From Leifsonia sp. PS1209 (lineage in GTDB: Bacteria; Actinomycetota; Actinomycetes; Actinomycetales; Microbacteriaceae), in the NCBI RefSeq assembly GCF_012317045.1, contig NZ_CP051154.1, positions 1,116,001 through 1,180,000 of the forward strand: 64,000 bases of DNA, given 5' to 3'. Below the pieces are notes generated by a model. The model searched no databases and was not told the DNA's origin. It saw only the letters and a list, made by a program, of their open reading frames with translations. Each line of letters starts with the position of its first letter. Positions within the stretch are counted from its first letter, which is position 1. Shown here piece by piece: positions 9,109-17,207 of the stretch. Both the position numbers and the translations under genes were made by a program.

Positions 9109-9214
9109 CCCGCGCGGCCTGCGCCCCGCCCCGCCGAGCGGACAGCCTTCCACGAGATCCCGACTTCTCGGCCCGAACGGACAACCTGATGCGATGCCCG
9201 ATCCTCCGTCGGGA

Positions 9215-10048
9215 TCACCGTGACCGCAGTGGTTCGAGCATCCGGTGGACGCGGAACCGCGCCATTTCAACGAGTCGCCGTGATGGCACTGATGTCCGCC
9301 CCAAGTAACGGTCAAGCGGAGTTCGCCCAGCAAAAGTGGGGCCGAGGTCGCGTACCCGCGCCGTAATCGCACGCCGATAGCGTTCGTTGTCCCACCAGTA
9401 CTGCCAGGTGGGGAAGGCCGAGCGCGTCGCGTATTCAAGAACGAAGTCGTCTTGAGGAACATACCGGCCGATTCGCCAACCGCGGGCGAAGAGATCGTAG
9501 TCCTCAGCGACGGCGATGCTTTCGTCGTAGCCGCCTGTCCGAGCAAACCAGTCGCGCCGGAACGCACTGGCGCCGTGGGCGACCGCCATCTTGCCCTGGT
9601 GGAAGGCCCGGTCCACGCCCTCAACTGTGCCCGGTGTGCGCGGCCACTCCCTCGTTTCCCCCTGGGGTTCACGGGCGACGTATCGGCCGAACCAGACATC
9701 CGCGTCGGGACGTGAGACGATCGCAGCCGCGTGAGCGCGCATCCGGCCAGGGAGCGACATGTCGTCCGCATCGCAGATATTCAGGAAGTCGCCGGACGCT
9801 GCTGCGATGGCGGTGTTGCGGGCGGCGGATCTTCCGCCGTTCTTCGTGAGACGGATCACCTTCAGGCGAGGATCGTTTAGCTCGTCCAATACTTGAGAGG
9901 TGCGGTCGGTCGATCCGTCGTCAACGACGATGACCTCGAACCAGCCCTCGTACTCCTGGTCGAGGTTCGAGCGCACAGAACGCGTGATCGTCGATTCTGC
10001 CTGGTATGCAGCGATGATTACGCTGAACCGGGGAAGCGAGGTCTTCAC
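9215..10048 (-). CDS. Glycosyltransferase family 2
   Basis: This 277-residue GT-A enzyme transfers a sugar from a nucleotide-sugar to a growing glycan. Visible motifs are the N-terminal FSVIIAAYQAESTITRSV, the nucleotide-binding VVDDGSTDRT, GGRSAARNTAI, and a metal-binding DxD-like CDADD. There is no membrane segment. It is the last gene of a minus-strand polysaccharide group; its ATG overlaps the stop of the GT4 gene by 4 nt. The region is visibly less GC-rich than the flanking operons. The sugar specificity cannot be read. Confidence 0.85.
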   Translation of the reverse strand: MKTSLPRFSVIIAAYQAESTITRSVRSNLDQEYEGWFEVIVVDDGSTDRTSQVLDELNDPRLKVIRLTKNGGRSAARNTAIAAASGDFLNICDADDMSLPGRMRAHAAAIVSRPDADVWFGRYVAREPQGETREWPRTPGTVEGVDRAFHQGKMAVAHGASAFRRDWFARTGGYDESIAVAEDYDLFARGWRIGRYVPQDDFVLEYATRSAFPTWQYWWDNERYRRAITARVRDLGPTFAGRTPLDRYLGRTSVPSRRLVEMARFRVHRMLEPLRSR

Positions 10049-11157
10049 GATGCCTTCCGCTCAAGCACAGACGTGAGGGCTCGGGCCCACTCGACCTGGA
10101 AGCTCTCCAGGGAGTGGAGCCGCTCGTATCTTTCCACTGCCCCCTGCCCAAGGGATGCGCGCAGTGCCGGATTCTCGAGTAGTTCGTCGGTCCGCGCGAT
10201 GAGTTCATCGACGTTTCCCGGTGCGACGAGCATCCCGGTCTGCTCGTGCGCGACGATGTCACGAATACCGCCTGTGTCGAACGCCACCACAGGCATCCCG
10301 ACAGACATCGCTTCGATGATCGTCAGCGGTTGCGCCTCAAGTGGAAAGCGCGAGGGGAATATCAGGGCCGTCGAGTGCGCAAGCGCCTGCTGCTTCGCGT
10401 CTCCGGTAACAACGCCTAGAAACCGCACGCGGCGCTCGAGCCCGAGAGCCGTGAGCCGGGCAACTTGTTCTGCATGAACCTCAGGTTCCACCACCGCGCC
10501 CGCAAGCTCGCAGATCAGCGATGGCCTCCGCTGGCACAATTCGACGGCGAGCTCAAGGAAATCGTTCACCCCCTTCTCCGCAATCAGATTGGACATGAAC
10601 AAGAGGCGCGCATCGTCGCGGTGCGAGGGGGTGGGGAGGCGCGCCGTGGCGTTGTATATGGTGCGGGTTGTACCCCCATCTGCCCACGGTGACACGTCCG
10701 AGATCAGGGTAGGACCGAGGCACACTGTCAGATCTGCGCTGCCGAGCGAGAAGGCAACCAACCTTCCAAAGCCGCGACGAGCCGCGAGTGCTCGGTAGCC
10801 GACGGAGTGCACGTAGTTGACGAGTGGCAGTCGCAGCACCTTCGCGATCATCACGATGCCGAGATCTGCGGGGAAGGAAAACGATCGGGTGGTGCCGAAG
10901 AGCACGACCGCATCCGGGCGGTGCCCGATGACGTCGCCCAGGAAGCGGAACCAGTATCCGACCAGCGCGAGAACCTTGCGCATGCGAAATCTGCCCACGT
11001 CCGCCACGGTGCGGCTGAATCGGCGGTCGACGAGCCGCACCTCAGCACCCGCCTCGCGAAGAACGTGGAGAAGAGCACCGGTGACGATCGTGACGCCGTG
11101 CACAGGCGGTGGCAGCTGGCTGACGACGGTGATCCGTCGCCCCGAGATTCCAGACAT
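10045..11157 (-). CDS. Glycosyltransferase family 4 (group 1)
   Basis: This 370-residue GT-B enzyme has an N-terminal acceptor domain beginning RRITVVSQLPPPVHGVTIVT and a C-terminal nucleotide-sugar domain with RLLFMSNLIAEKGVNDFLE. The EX7E-like element is FPLEAQPLTIIEAMSVGMPVV, followed by the typical DTGGIRDIV. It starts 20 nt after the stop of the O-antigen-ligase-like gene and overlaps the GT2 gene, so the three form one operon. Donor and acceptor are not predictable. It probably works in a cell-surface polysaccharide pathway. Confidence 0.85.
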   Translation of the reverse strand: MSGISGRRITVVSQLPPPVHGVTIVTGALLHVLREAGAEVRLVDRRFSRTVADVGRFRMRKVLALVGYWFRFLGDVIGHRPDAVVLFGTTRSFSFPADLGIVMIAKVLRLPLVNYVHSVGYRALAARRGFGRLVAFSLGSADLTVCLGPTLISDVSPWADGGTTRTIYNATARLPTPSHRDDARLLFMSNLIAEKGVNDFLELAVELCQRRPSLICELAGAVVEPEVHAEQVARLTALGLERRVRFLGVVTGDAKQQALAHSTALIFPSRFPLEAQPLTIIEAMSVGMPVVAFDTGGIRDIVAHEQTGMLVAPGNVDELIARTDELLENPALRASLGQGAVERYERLHSLESFQVEWARALTSVLERKAS

Positions 11158-11177
11158 GGACGAGTTCCTTTACGAGA

Positions 11178-12425
11178 TCAGACGAGAGAGTCGACGTTCG
11201 CCGACAGAGCGCGGGCAGATTCGTGTTGGAGTCTGCGGCGCGACGGCTGTGGGGGTGGGGGAAGTCCCAGCGATAGGCCTACGAGAACGCCGAGCGGAAG
11301 CATGACGAACGGGTAGACGAAGACGTTGTCGGTTGTGGCCGCGAGCAGCACCGCGACGGTGGCGAGGAGAGCGGCCCAGTGCACCGAGGCGTCCTCCGTC
11401 ACCGCACGGCGAACGATGGCGCAAAGAAGGGCGAGCATGCCGATCGCGAAGAGAATCATCCCCACTATGCCGAGATCGTGCAGGATCCGGAGATATTCGT
11501 TGTGCGGTTGAGTGATCGGCGCGTAGAGCTTCGTCACAAGCTCGACAGAGCTTCCCGGTCCGTGTCCGAACCACGGGGCGCTCGAGGCGCTCTGGGACAG
11601 TGCGTCCCAGATGTTGGATCGACCCGACGTATTAAGCGAGAGTCCGCCGAACTCGACCGCGTTGTCGCCGCCGAGGAAGCGGTCGCGAAATGGCGGGTAG
11701 GCCGTTATCAGCAGATAGCCAACGGTGCCCATTATGAGGAGACCCCCAATCACCAGTGGCAGCCTCCGACCTCGCTGTTGGCGGATCGCCAGCCCGATCA
11801 GCATCAGGATCGAGATGGCGGAGGCCGTGCGGGAAAGGCTGATGACGATAGCGAAAGCAATGACGAACGGCGCCAGTTTCACCCAGAGCCGACGGCTGGG
11901 TATGGAGATGGCGGCTGCGAGCAGCACGAGCGCAGTCAGTGCGAATCCTCGCGTGACGTAGATGACGGTTCCCATGATGAGCTGAGTGAAGAACACCCCA
12001 CACAGCACGAGGGCTGTGCGTGTGAACAGCAAGAGCGACCGTCCCGCACGCTCCGAATTGTTACCGCGTGCAGCGAACATCCCGCCAACGACGAAGAGAA
12101 CCCATACACACACCATCTGCAGACCATCCGATGCGGGCTCGTGCAGCAGGCGGATCGTGACGTAGCCGACAAAAACGATCAGAGAGGTCGGAAGTGCCCT
12201 CCGATACCCGATGAGCATCGGAGAGGCGGCGATGAATCCACCTGCGAGCCCGAGGGTGACGAACCCGGACACGCTCAAGGGTCCGAGACTGACGTGTGTG
12301 AGAACGTCAACCAGTATCGCGATCACAATCGCGATATTCACGACGACAGGCACCCGTTCGCGCGAACCCGAGGCATCCATCCGGCCCGTGGTCAGACGCA
12401 GTGTTTTGCGAGATAGTGTCGTCAC
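11178..12425 (-). CDS. O-antigen ligase/polymerase-like membrane protein (Wzy_C family)
   Basis: This 415-residue polytopic protein has about ten hydrophobic helices. The large extracytoplasmic loop late in the protein carries LNTSGRSNIWDALSQS, WFGHGPGSS and QPHNEYLRILHDLG, the hallmark of O-antigen ligase/Wzy polymerases. It should join lipid-linked repeat units or polymerise an exopolysaccharide at the outer face of the membrane. It heads the intact part of the minus-strand glycan operon; 15 nt upstream ends a short ORF resembling a degraded transferase. No flippase, chain-length regulator or priming transferase is encoded nearby, so the cluster looks incomplete. Confidence 0.82.
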   Translation of the reverse strand: MTTLSRKTLRLTTGRMDASGSRERVPVVVNIAIVIAILVDVLTHVSLGPLSVSGFVTLGLAGGFIAASPMLIGYRRALPTSLIVFVGYVTIRLLHEPASDGLQMVCVWVLFVVGGMFAARGNNSERAGRSLLLFTRTALVLCGVFFTQLIMGTVIYVTRGFALTALVLLAAAISIPSRRLWVKLAPFVIAFAIVISLSRTASAISILMLIGLAIRQQRGRRLPLVIGGLLIMGTVGYLLITAYPPFRDRFLGGDNAVEFGGLSLNTSGRSNIWDALSQSASSAPWFGHGPGSSVELVTKLYAPITQPHNEYLRILHDLGIVGMILFAIGMLALLCAIVRRAVTEDASVHWAALLATVAVLLAATTDNVFVYPFVMLPLGVLVGLSLGLPPPPQPSRRRLQHESARALSANVDSLV

Positions 12426-12440
12426 GGTGATTCCCGGGGG

Positions 12441-12668
12441 TCAGGCGGACGCCGAGCGGCCCGACAGCACGGTCCAGAGGAACACAGCGTTCCCGATCGC
12501 TTGGTGCTTCAACACCCGACGCGGCTCCGAAGCGAGCCGGAACATCCATCTGACGAGCTTGAGGTCTGCCGCCTGGGAAGATCGCGGCGCTCTCGGCGAG
12601 CAAATAGCGATTGTCGCGATGATCGGGAGCCCCGCCATTTCGGGGCGTCCGACGGCCTGGAGGAACAT
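12441..12668 (-). pseudogene. Probable remnant of a WecG/TagA/CpsF glycosyltransferase (C-terminal tail)
   Basis: The 75-codon ORF ends with a segment running from RAPRSSQAADLKLVRWMF through RLASEPRRVLKHQAIGN to AVFLWTVLSG. That fits the C-terminal signature of WecG/TagA/CpsF N-acetylmannosaminyl/glucosyl transferases (RAP, then (L/V)xW(M/L)xRLxxEPRR and a final hydrophobic FLW). The family is normally about 230 residues, so the N-terminal two thirds are missing; reading further upstream meets a stop (TAG) in the nearest frame. The fragment sits directly before the polymerase gene on the same strand. It may instead be a short unrelated ORF; the assignment rests on a motif match by eye. Confidence 0.42.
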
Positions 12669-12772
12669 CGCCTACTCTCGATTCACGGTGAACATGGTTA
12701 CCCTATCATGTTCTAAATTTTAGAGAGTCCAGGTCTCCTCCGTTCGAGCGGAGGCGCGCGTTAAATACGAAA
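12669..12772. other. AT-rich gene-free stretch with an inverted repeat
   Basis: Between the glycosyltransferase remnant and the WhiB terminator there is no credible gene. The stretch is unusually AT-rich for this genome around 12690-12724 (TTCTAAATTTTAGAG) and includes the perfect repeat GAACATG...CATGTTC. It probably holds the promoter of the minus-strand glycan group. Together with the remnant (12441-12668) and the hairpin (12773-12820) it accounts for the whole gap 12426-12844. Confidence 0.5.
12690..12713. repeat. Perfect 7-bp inverted repeat, possible operator
   Basis: GAACATG at 12690-12696 and CATGTTC at 12707-12713 are exact reverse complements with a 10-nt spacer, so their centres are 17 bp apart. 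The repeat lies just upstream of the glycan group on the minus strand, next to AT-rich DNA that could contain a -10 element. A dimeric regulator could bind here, but no cognate regulator is adjacent. Confidence 0.4.
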
Positions 12773-12820
12773 GCCGAGGCCGCTCCCTCGAATGCTAGGT
12801 GTGCGAGGGAGCGCCTCGGC
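12773..12820 (-). terminator. Terminator of the whiB gene
   Basis: Arms 12773-12790 and 12804-12820 pair over 17 bp (GCCGAGGC/GCCTCGGC outer, GCTCCCTCG/CGAGGGAGC inner) with a single bulged C and a 13-nt loop. Read on the minus strand, the stem is followed by TTTCGTATTTAA, so it fits an intrinsic terminator placed 25 nt after the whiB stop. Confidence 0.8.
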
Positions 12821-12844
12821 GGGACGCCTCGTGCGGTGGCGGGT

Positions 12845-13093
12845 CTAGGAGGCCCGGCGTGCGCGGGCGGCGCGGCGCTTGAGCGCGCGGCGCTCGTCTT
12901 CGGAGAGGCCACCCCAGACGCCGGAGTCCTGTCCGGTCTCGAGGGCGTACTGGAGGCAGATCTCGGTCACGGTGCAGCGGGCGCACACGGACTTCGCCTT
13001 GTCGATCTGGTCGACGGCGGGCCCGGTGTTGCCGACGGGGAAGAAAAGCTCGGGGTCCGCTGTGAGGCAGGCAGCTTTGTCGCGCCAGTCCAT
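12845..13093 (-). CDS. WhiB-family iron-sulfur transcriptional regulator (WhiB1-like)
   Basis: The 82-residue protein has the four cluster-binding cysteines at 9, 37, 40 and 46 (pattern Cys...Cys-x2-Cys-x5-Cys), the beta-turn motif GVWGG, and a basic C terminus (RRALKRRAARARRAS) for DNA contact. These are the defining features of Wbl proteins, which bind a [4Fe-4S] cluster sensitive to NO or O2 and partner with the primary sigma factor. Length and the MDWRDKAACL opening fit the WhiB1 subgroup, whose gene adjoins pdtaS in mycobacteria. An AAGGAG ribosome site lies about 9 nt before the ATG. Confidence 0.9.
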   Translation of the reverse strand: MDWRDKAACLTADPELFFPVGNTGPAVDQIDKAKSVCARCTVTEICLQYALETGQDSGVWGGLSEDERRALKRRAARARRAS

Positions 13094-13304
13094 GAAGATG
13101 TGCTCCTTGTTTGCTGATTGTTCCCCGGCCGCTACGGCCTAGGATGCATGGTAAGCAGTCGAGCTACAGGGTGAATGATCCGTGGGGGATAGACCTGCCC
13201 ACGACCCTGTGAGCGCTAACTCGACCTCGAATATGCTCCCATAGCGCATAATCCGAATCAATAGTTTTGTATGAGATAACGCTGTGAACACAAGCGAGAA
13301 ATGA

Positions 13305-13802
13305 ATGAGTGCTAGAGTTCCGCCCCCCGATGGGGACCAGTCCGACCGTTCCACCGACCCGCGTCTCGACCGTCAGGGCGAGCCTGTGAGCGCGGCCTCC
13401 GACGTCCACCGGCGGCCGCCTCTGCTGGTCGCGCTCGCCGTCCTGCTCTTCCTGGAGGCGCTGCTCGTCGCCGGGGCGGCGGTGTGGCTGCTCGTCGAAC
13501 TGCTCACGGTCACGCCGGAGTCGTTCACGACGGCTGTCGCCATCCTGGTGCTCGTGGTCATCGCGGCCATCTGGGTGGTCGCGACCGCGATCGGAGCGCT
13601 CAGGGCGCAGAACTGGACGCGTGCGTCGGCGGTGACCATCCAGATCCTGCAGATCGCGGTCGCCGTCGGTTCCTTCCAGGGCCTCTACGCGCGTCCCGAC
13701 CTCGGCTGGGCGTTGCTCGTCCCCGCGCTCGTCGGCATCGTCCTCGCCGTCTCGCCGCAGGTGGTCAAGGCCACGACGCGCAACACTGTGCAACACGAAT
13801 AG
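13305..13802 (+). CDS. Predicted four-helix membrane protein, unknown function
   Basis: The 165-residue product has a charged N-terminal region (about 40 residues, [19 protein letters not shown]) followed by about four hydrophobic helices between residues 40 and 155. No catalytic motif or known family is recognised with confidence. The ATG at 13305 gives the longest form; a GTG at 13387 would remove most of the disordered N terminus and is a real alternative because a TAGAGT hexamer at 13313-13318 could be a -10 element. It precedes the DUF1684 gene by 30 nt on the same strand. Confidence 0.6.
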   Translation: MSARVPPPDGDQSDRSTDPRLDRQGEPVSAASDVHRRPPLLVALAVLLFLEALLVAGAAVWLLVELLTVTPESFTTAVAILVLVVIAAIWVVATAIGALRAQNWTRASAVTIQILQIAVAVGSFQGLYARPDLGWALLVPALVGIVLAVSPQVVKATTRNTVQHE

Positions 13803-13832
13803 GGCCGATGCGGGAACAAGTCGCAGACTCTG

Positions 13833-14594
13833 ATGGTTATGGCAGACATCGTGACTGAAACATCCATCGCTCCGCTCGCCTCCTCATCCACCATCGACGA
13901 AGCCCGCGCCGGCCACCAGGCGTGGCGCGAATGGCGTCTCGCCTCCGTCGTCGCGGCGACGGGCAACCTCAGCCTCATCGAGACCCGCTGGCTTGCCGAG
14001 GGCGATACGACGACCACTCAGGATGCGCTGGCCGGGCACCCGGACACCGTCACGGCCACCGAGCTCACCCGCACCAACCTGGAGACGGGGCAGCCGGAGC
14101 GCGGCATCCGTCTCTGGGACGCGAATTCGCCCGCGATCCAGGCGTTCGAGACCATCACGGCGTTCCCGTTCAACCCCGAGTGGGTCATCGAGGCCACCTT
14201 CACGCCGGTCGACGGCGCCCGCACGGTTCCGTTCGAGCACATCCGCGACAACGGAGGCACCCGCGACCTCGTCGTCCCGGGCGACATCACCTTCAGCAAA
14301 GACGGCGTCGAATACTCGCTGAGCGCGTTCGACGACGACGGAACACTGCTGCTCGTCTTCGGCGACCCGACCAACGGCGCGGAGGGCGACGACGGCACGT
14401 ACGGTTCCGGCCGCTTCCTGTTCGTGCAGCACGACGGCGACAAGGCCGTCCTCGATTTCAACCGTGCCTTCGTGCCCCCGTGCGGTTTCTCGGACCAGTA
14501 CAACTGTCCGCTCCCGCCGCGCAACAACCGCTTCGCCGTCCCTGTGGACGCGGGCGAGAAGGTCGTCGTGTTCCGCGACGGCTTCGCGCACTAG
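13833..14594 (+). CDS. DUF1684 domain-containing protein
   Basis: This 253-residue protein matches the DUF1684 pattern: an N-terminal helical segment (HQAWREWRLASV), the middle motif ITAFPFNPEWVIEATFTP, the GxxRFLFV strand, and the C-terminal signature LDFNRAFVPPCGFSDQYNCP-LPPxNNR. The Cys-containing end is invariant in the family. No signal peptide is present, so it is cytoplasmic. The activity is unknown. It lies 79 nt upstream of the second dipeptide ABC operon on the same strand, suggesting a link to peptide uptake. ATG 13839 is an alternative start two codons in. Confidence 0.78.
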   Translation: MVMADIVTETSIAPLASSSTIDEARAGHQAWREWRLASVVAATGNLSLIETRWLAEGDTTTTQDALAGHPDTVTATELTRTNLETGQPERGIRLWDANSPAIQAFETITAFPFNPEWVIEATFTPVDGARTVPFEHIRDNGGTRDLVVPGDITFSKDGVEYSLSAFDDDGTLLLVFGDPTNGAEGDDGTYGSGRFLFVQHDGDKAVLDFNRAFVPPCGFSDQYNCPLPPRNNRFAVPVDAGEKVVVFRDGFAH

Positions 14595-14673
14595 CGGCGG
14601 CGCACGGCACCCGCGCGCAGCGCGCGCAACAGCTTCACAGCACAGCATCCCAACCCCCACCAGGAGAACTCCG

Positions 14674-16170
14674 TTGAGAAAGAAATCCCTTCTCGTCGTG
14701 CTCGCCACGGCCGTCGCCACCACTCTGGCTCTGGCCGGATGCTCGGGCGGCTCGTCGTCGTCGAGCGGCGCAGACGCATCCATCGCCATCGGCTCGCTGT
14801 ATGAGCCCGTCAACCTCGACAACACGGCCGGCGGCGGCCAGGGTGTCACCGAGGCGCTGAACGGCAACGTCTACGAGGGCCTGTTCAAGCTCACCGACGA
14901 CGGCAAGGTCGAGCCCCTCCTCGCCACGAAGTACACGATGAGCGACGACGGCCTCACGTACACGTTCACGCTGCGCGACGGCGTGAAGTTCCACTCCGGC
15001 AAGGCGCTCACCAGCGCAGACGTCAAGAGCAGCATCGAGCGGGTGACCGCCGCCGACTCGCAGTCCGCCCGCAAGTCGCAGCTCGCCGTGATCTCCGGCA
15101 TCGCGACCCCGGACGACAAGACCGTCGTCATCTCGCTGAAGTCACGCTCGATCTCGCTGCCGTACAACCTCAGCTACATCTGGATCTACGGTCCGGGCAC
15201 CAAGAACTACAAGACCGCGGAAGACGGCACCGGCCCGTACACGCTCGGCACCTGGAAGCGCGGGAGCTCGCTGAGCCTCGAGCGCTCGGCCGGCTACTGG
15301 GGCGACAAGGCGAAGAACAAGGAGGTCGTCTTCGACTACTTCACCGACGCCACCGCCCTCTCCAACGCCCTGGTGACCAACCAGGTGGACGTGGTCACCA
15401 GCATCCAGAGCCCGGATGCGCTCACTCAGTTCGACGGCAACAAGGACTACACGATCTCCAACGGCAAGTCCACGACGAAGGAGCTGCTGGCCTTCAACGA
15501 CAAGGTCGCCCCGTTCGACAAGGTCGAGGTGCGCAAGGCCGTCTACTCGGCGATCGACACGAAGAAGCTGCTGAGCTCCATCTGGGGCAAGTACGGCACG
15601 CTGATCGGCTCGATGGTCCCGCCGAGCGACCCCTGGTACGAAGACCTCACGAAGGTGAACCCGTACGACGTGACGCTGGCCAAGAAGGAGCTGGCGGCCG
15701 CCGGTCTTCCGAACGGCTTCACGTTCACGCTCGACACCCCGACCTACGACCCGCACCCCGCCGTCGCCGAGTTCCTGAAGAGCGAGCTCGCCAAGGTCGG
15801 CATCACGGTGAACATCAACTCCATCTCGGCCGACGAGTGGTACACGAAGGTGTTCAAGAACCACGACTTCGCCGCCACCCTGCAGGAGCACGTCAACGAC
15901 CGCGACGTGGTCTGGTACGGCAACCCGGACTTCTACTGGGGCTACGACAACCCGCAGGTGACCAAGTGGGTCGACGAGGCCGAGCAGGCGACCAGCACCG
16001 CTGACCAGACCGCGAAGCTGAAGCTCGTCAACGAGCAGATCGCGAAGGACGCCGCCAGCGCCTGGCTGTACCTCTACCCGCAGATCGTGGTCGCGTCGAG
16101 CGACCTCAGCGGGTACCCGGTCAACGGGCTGAACTCCCAGTTCTACGCATACGACATCGTCAAGAAGTAG
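14674..16170 (+). CDS. Dipeptide/oligopeptide ABC transporter, substrate-binding lipoprotein (second operon)
   Basis: The 498-residue SBP family 5 lipoprotein has the signal RKKSLLVVLATAVATTLALAGCSGG with lipobox LAGC, a Ser/Gly linker and the body opening IAIGSLYEPVNLDNTAGGGQGV. The TTG at 14674 was selected because AGGAG lies 7 nt upstream and the Met-Arg-Lys-Lys-type signal begins exactly there; the frame is open upstream only as a shadow of the DUF1684 gene. It is followed by a very strong hairpin terminator before the permease gene, so the binding protein may be made in excess over the membrane complex. Confidence 0.9.
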   Translation: MRKKSLLVVLATAVATTLALAGCSGGSSSSSGADASIAIGSLYEPVNLDNTAGGGQGVTEALNGNVYEGLFKLTDDGKVEPLLATKYTMSDDGLTYTFTLRDGVKFHSGKALTSADVKSSIERVTAADSQSARKSQLAVISGIATPDDKTVVISLKSRSISLPYNLSYIWIYGPGTKNYKTAEDGTGPYTLGTWKRGSSLSLERSAGYWGDKAKNKEVVFDYFTDATALSNALVTNQVDVVTSIQSPDALTQFDGNKDYTISNGKSTTKELLAFNDKVAPFDKVEVRKAVYSAIDTKKLLSSIWGKYGTLIGSMVPPSDPWYEDLTKVNPYDVTLAKKELAAAGLPNGFTFTLDTPTYDPHPAVAEFLKSELAKVGITVNINSISADEWYTKVFKNHDFAATLQEHVNDRDVVWYGNPDFYWGYDNPQVTKWVDEAEQATSTADQTAKLKLVNEQIAKDAASAWLYLYPQIVVASSDLSGYPVNGLNSQFYAYDIVKK

Positions 16171-16192
16171 ACAGGGGCGAGTTATCCACCGG

Positions 16193-16227
16193 ATGCTCGG
16201 GGGGCCGGTCGCCGGCTCCCCGAGCAT
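16193..16227 (+). terminator. Strong intra-operon terminator between binding-protein and permease genes
   Basis: Arms 16193-16208 and 16212-16227 pair over 16 bp (one G-U) around a TCG loop: ATGCTCGGGG...CCCCGAGCAT outside and GCCGG/CCGGC inside. The stem is followed by TTTACTCTT. It begins 22 nt after the binding-protein stop and ends 18 nt before the permease ATG at 16245, so some transcripts should stop here. Confidence 0.85.
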
Positions 16228-16244
16228 TTACTCTTGAGAACGTC

Positions 16245-17207
16245 ATGGCCGTCTATCTTCTGCGTCGCTTCGCCTTCCTGGTGGTGTCGCTGCTGCTTGC
16301 CATGGTGGTCCTCTTCCTGCTGCTGAGGGTGCTGCCGGGAGACCCGTCCAACGCACTGCTGTCCGTGAACGCCACTCCGGAGCAGATCAAGGCCGCGCAG
16401 GAGCAGGTGGGCAGCGACCAGCCGCTGCTGCAGCAGTTCTTCTCCTGGTTCGGCCAGATGCTCACGCTCGATCTGGGGGAGTCGTTCGTCTCCTCGCTGC
16501 CGGTCGGCCCGGAGATCGCCTCCCGGCTGGCGGTGACCATCCCGCTCACGCTCATCTCGTTCGTGATCGCGCTGGCACTCGCGCTCGTGATCGGGTTCGT
16601 CGCTGCCTGGAAGTCGGACACCTGGTACGGCGTCGCCCTGTCCGCCATCTCGCAACTCGGGATCGCCGTGCCCGTCTTCTGGGTCGGCATCCTGCTGGTG
16701 AGCGCCTTCTCGATCAATCTGCGGTGGTTCCCATCCGGCGGCTTCCCGCGCGACGACTGGGCCGACCCGGGCGCAGCCCTCACGTCGCTCGCCCTCCCGG
16801 TGATCACGATCGCCGTGGTGATGAGCGCATCCATCGCCCGGTATGTGCGCAGCGCCACCCTGGATGTGATCGGCAGCGACTACCTCCGCAACTCGCGCGC
16901 CCTCGGGTCGAGCTTCGGCCAGGCCATGAGGAGGCACGGGCTGCGCAACGGCGCCGTGCCCGTCATCTCCATCCTGGGCATCGAGCTGGCGACGACCTTC
17001 CTCGGCGCCGTGGTGGTGGAGAGCGTATTCACGCTGCCCGGGCTCGGAAGCATGCTGCTGCGGGCGATCCAGCAGCACGACTACCCGAACATCCAGGGCA
17101 TCCTGTTCGTGAGCACCCTGGCCGTGCTGCTGATCGGCTTCGCGGCCGACCTGGTGCAGCGTCTCGTCGACCCGCGTCTGCGGCAGAGCATCTCGGGCAA
17201 CCGATGA
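16245..17207 (+). CDS. Dipeptide ABC transporter permease, DppB-like (second operon)
   Basis: This 320-residue BPD_transp_1 permease starts AVYLLRRFAFLVVSLLLAMVV, the usual DppB first helix. The core later contains the EAA loop NSRALGSSFGQAMRRHGLRNG. About six membrane helices are apparent. It overlaps the next permease gene by 4 nt. It should pair with the 17204-18088 product. Only about 40% of positions appear shared with the first-operon DppB by eye, so the two operons are not a recent duplication. Confidence 0.9.
   Translation: MAVYLLRRFAFLVVSLLLAMVVLFLLLRVLPGDPSNALLSVNATPEQIKAAQEQVGSDQPLLQQFFSWFGQMLTLDLGESFVSSLPVGPEIASRLAVTIPLTLISFVIALALALVIGFVAAWKSDTWYGVALSAISQLGIAVPVFWVGILLVSAFSINLRWFPSGGFPRDDWADPGAALTSLALPVITIAVVMSASIARYVRSATLDVIGSDYLRNSRALGSSFGQAMRRHGLRNGAVPVISILGIELATTFLGAVVVESVFTLPGLGSMLLRAIQQHDYPNIQGILFVSTLAVLLIGFAADLVQRLVDPRLRQSISGNR

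Noticed and set aside
9225..9250. A tRNA-like GGTTCGAGCATCC segment
   Set aside because: No acceptor stem, D arm or anticodon arm can be drawn around it, and it lies at the 3' end of the GT2 gene.
7468..9771. A 767-codon open frame on the minus strand across the first ABC operon
   Set aside because: It is antisense to two ATPase genes with complete motifs; its own product is Ser/Arg-rich with no family features, a usual shadow in GC-rich DNA.
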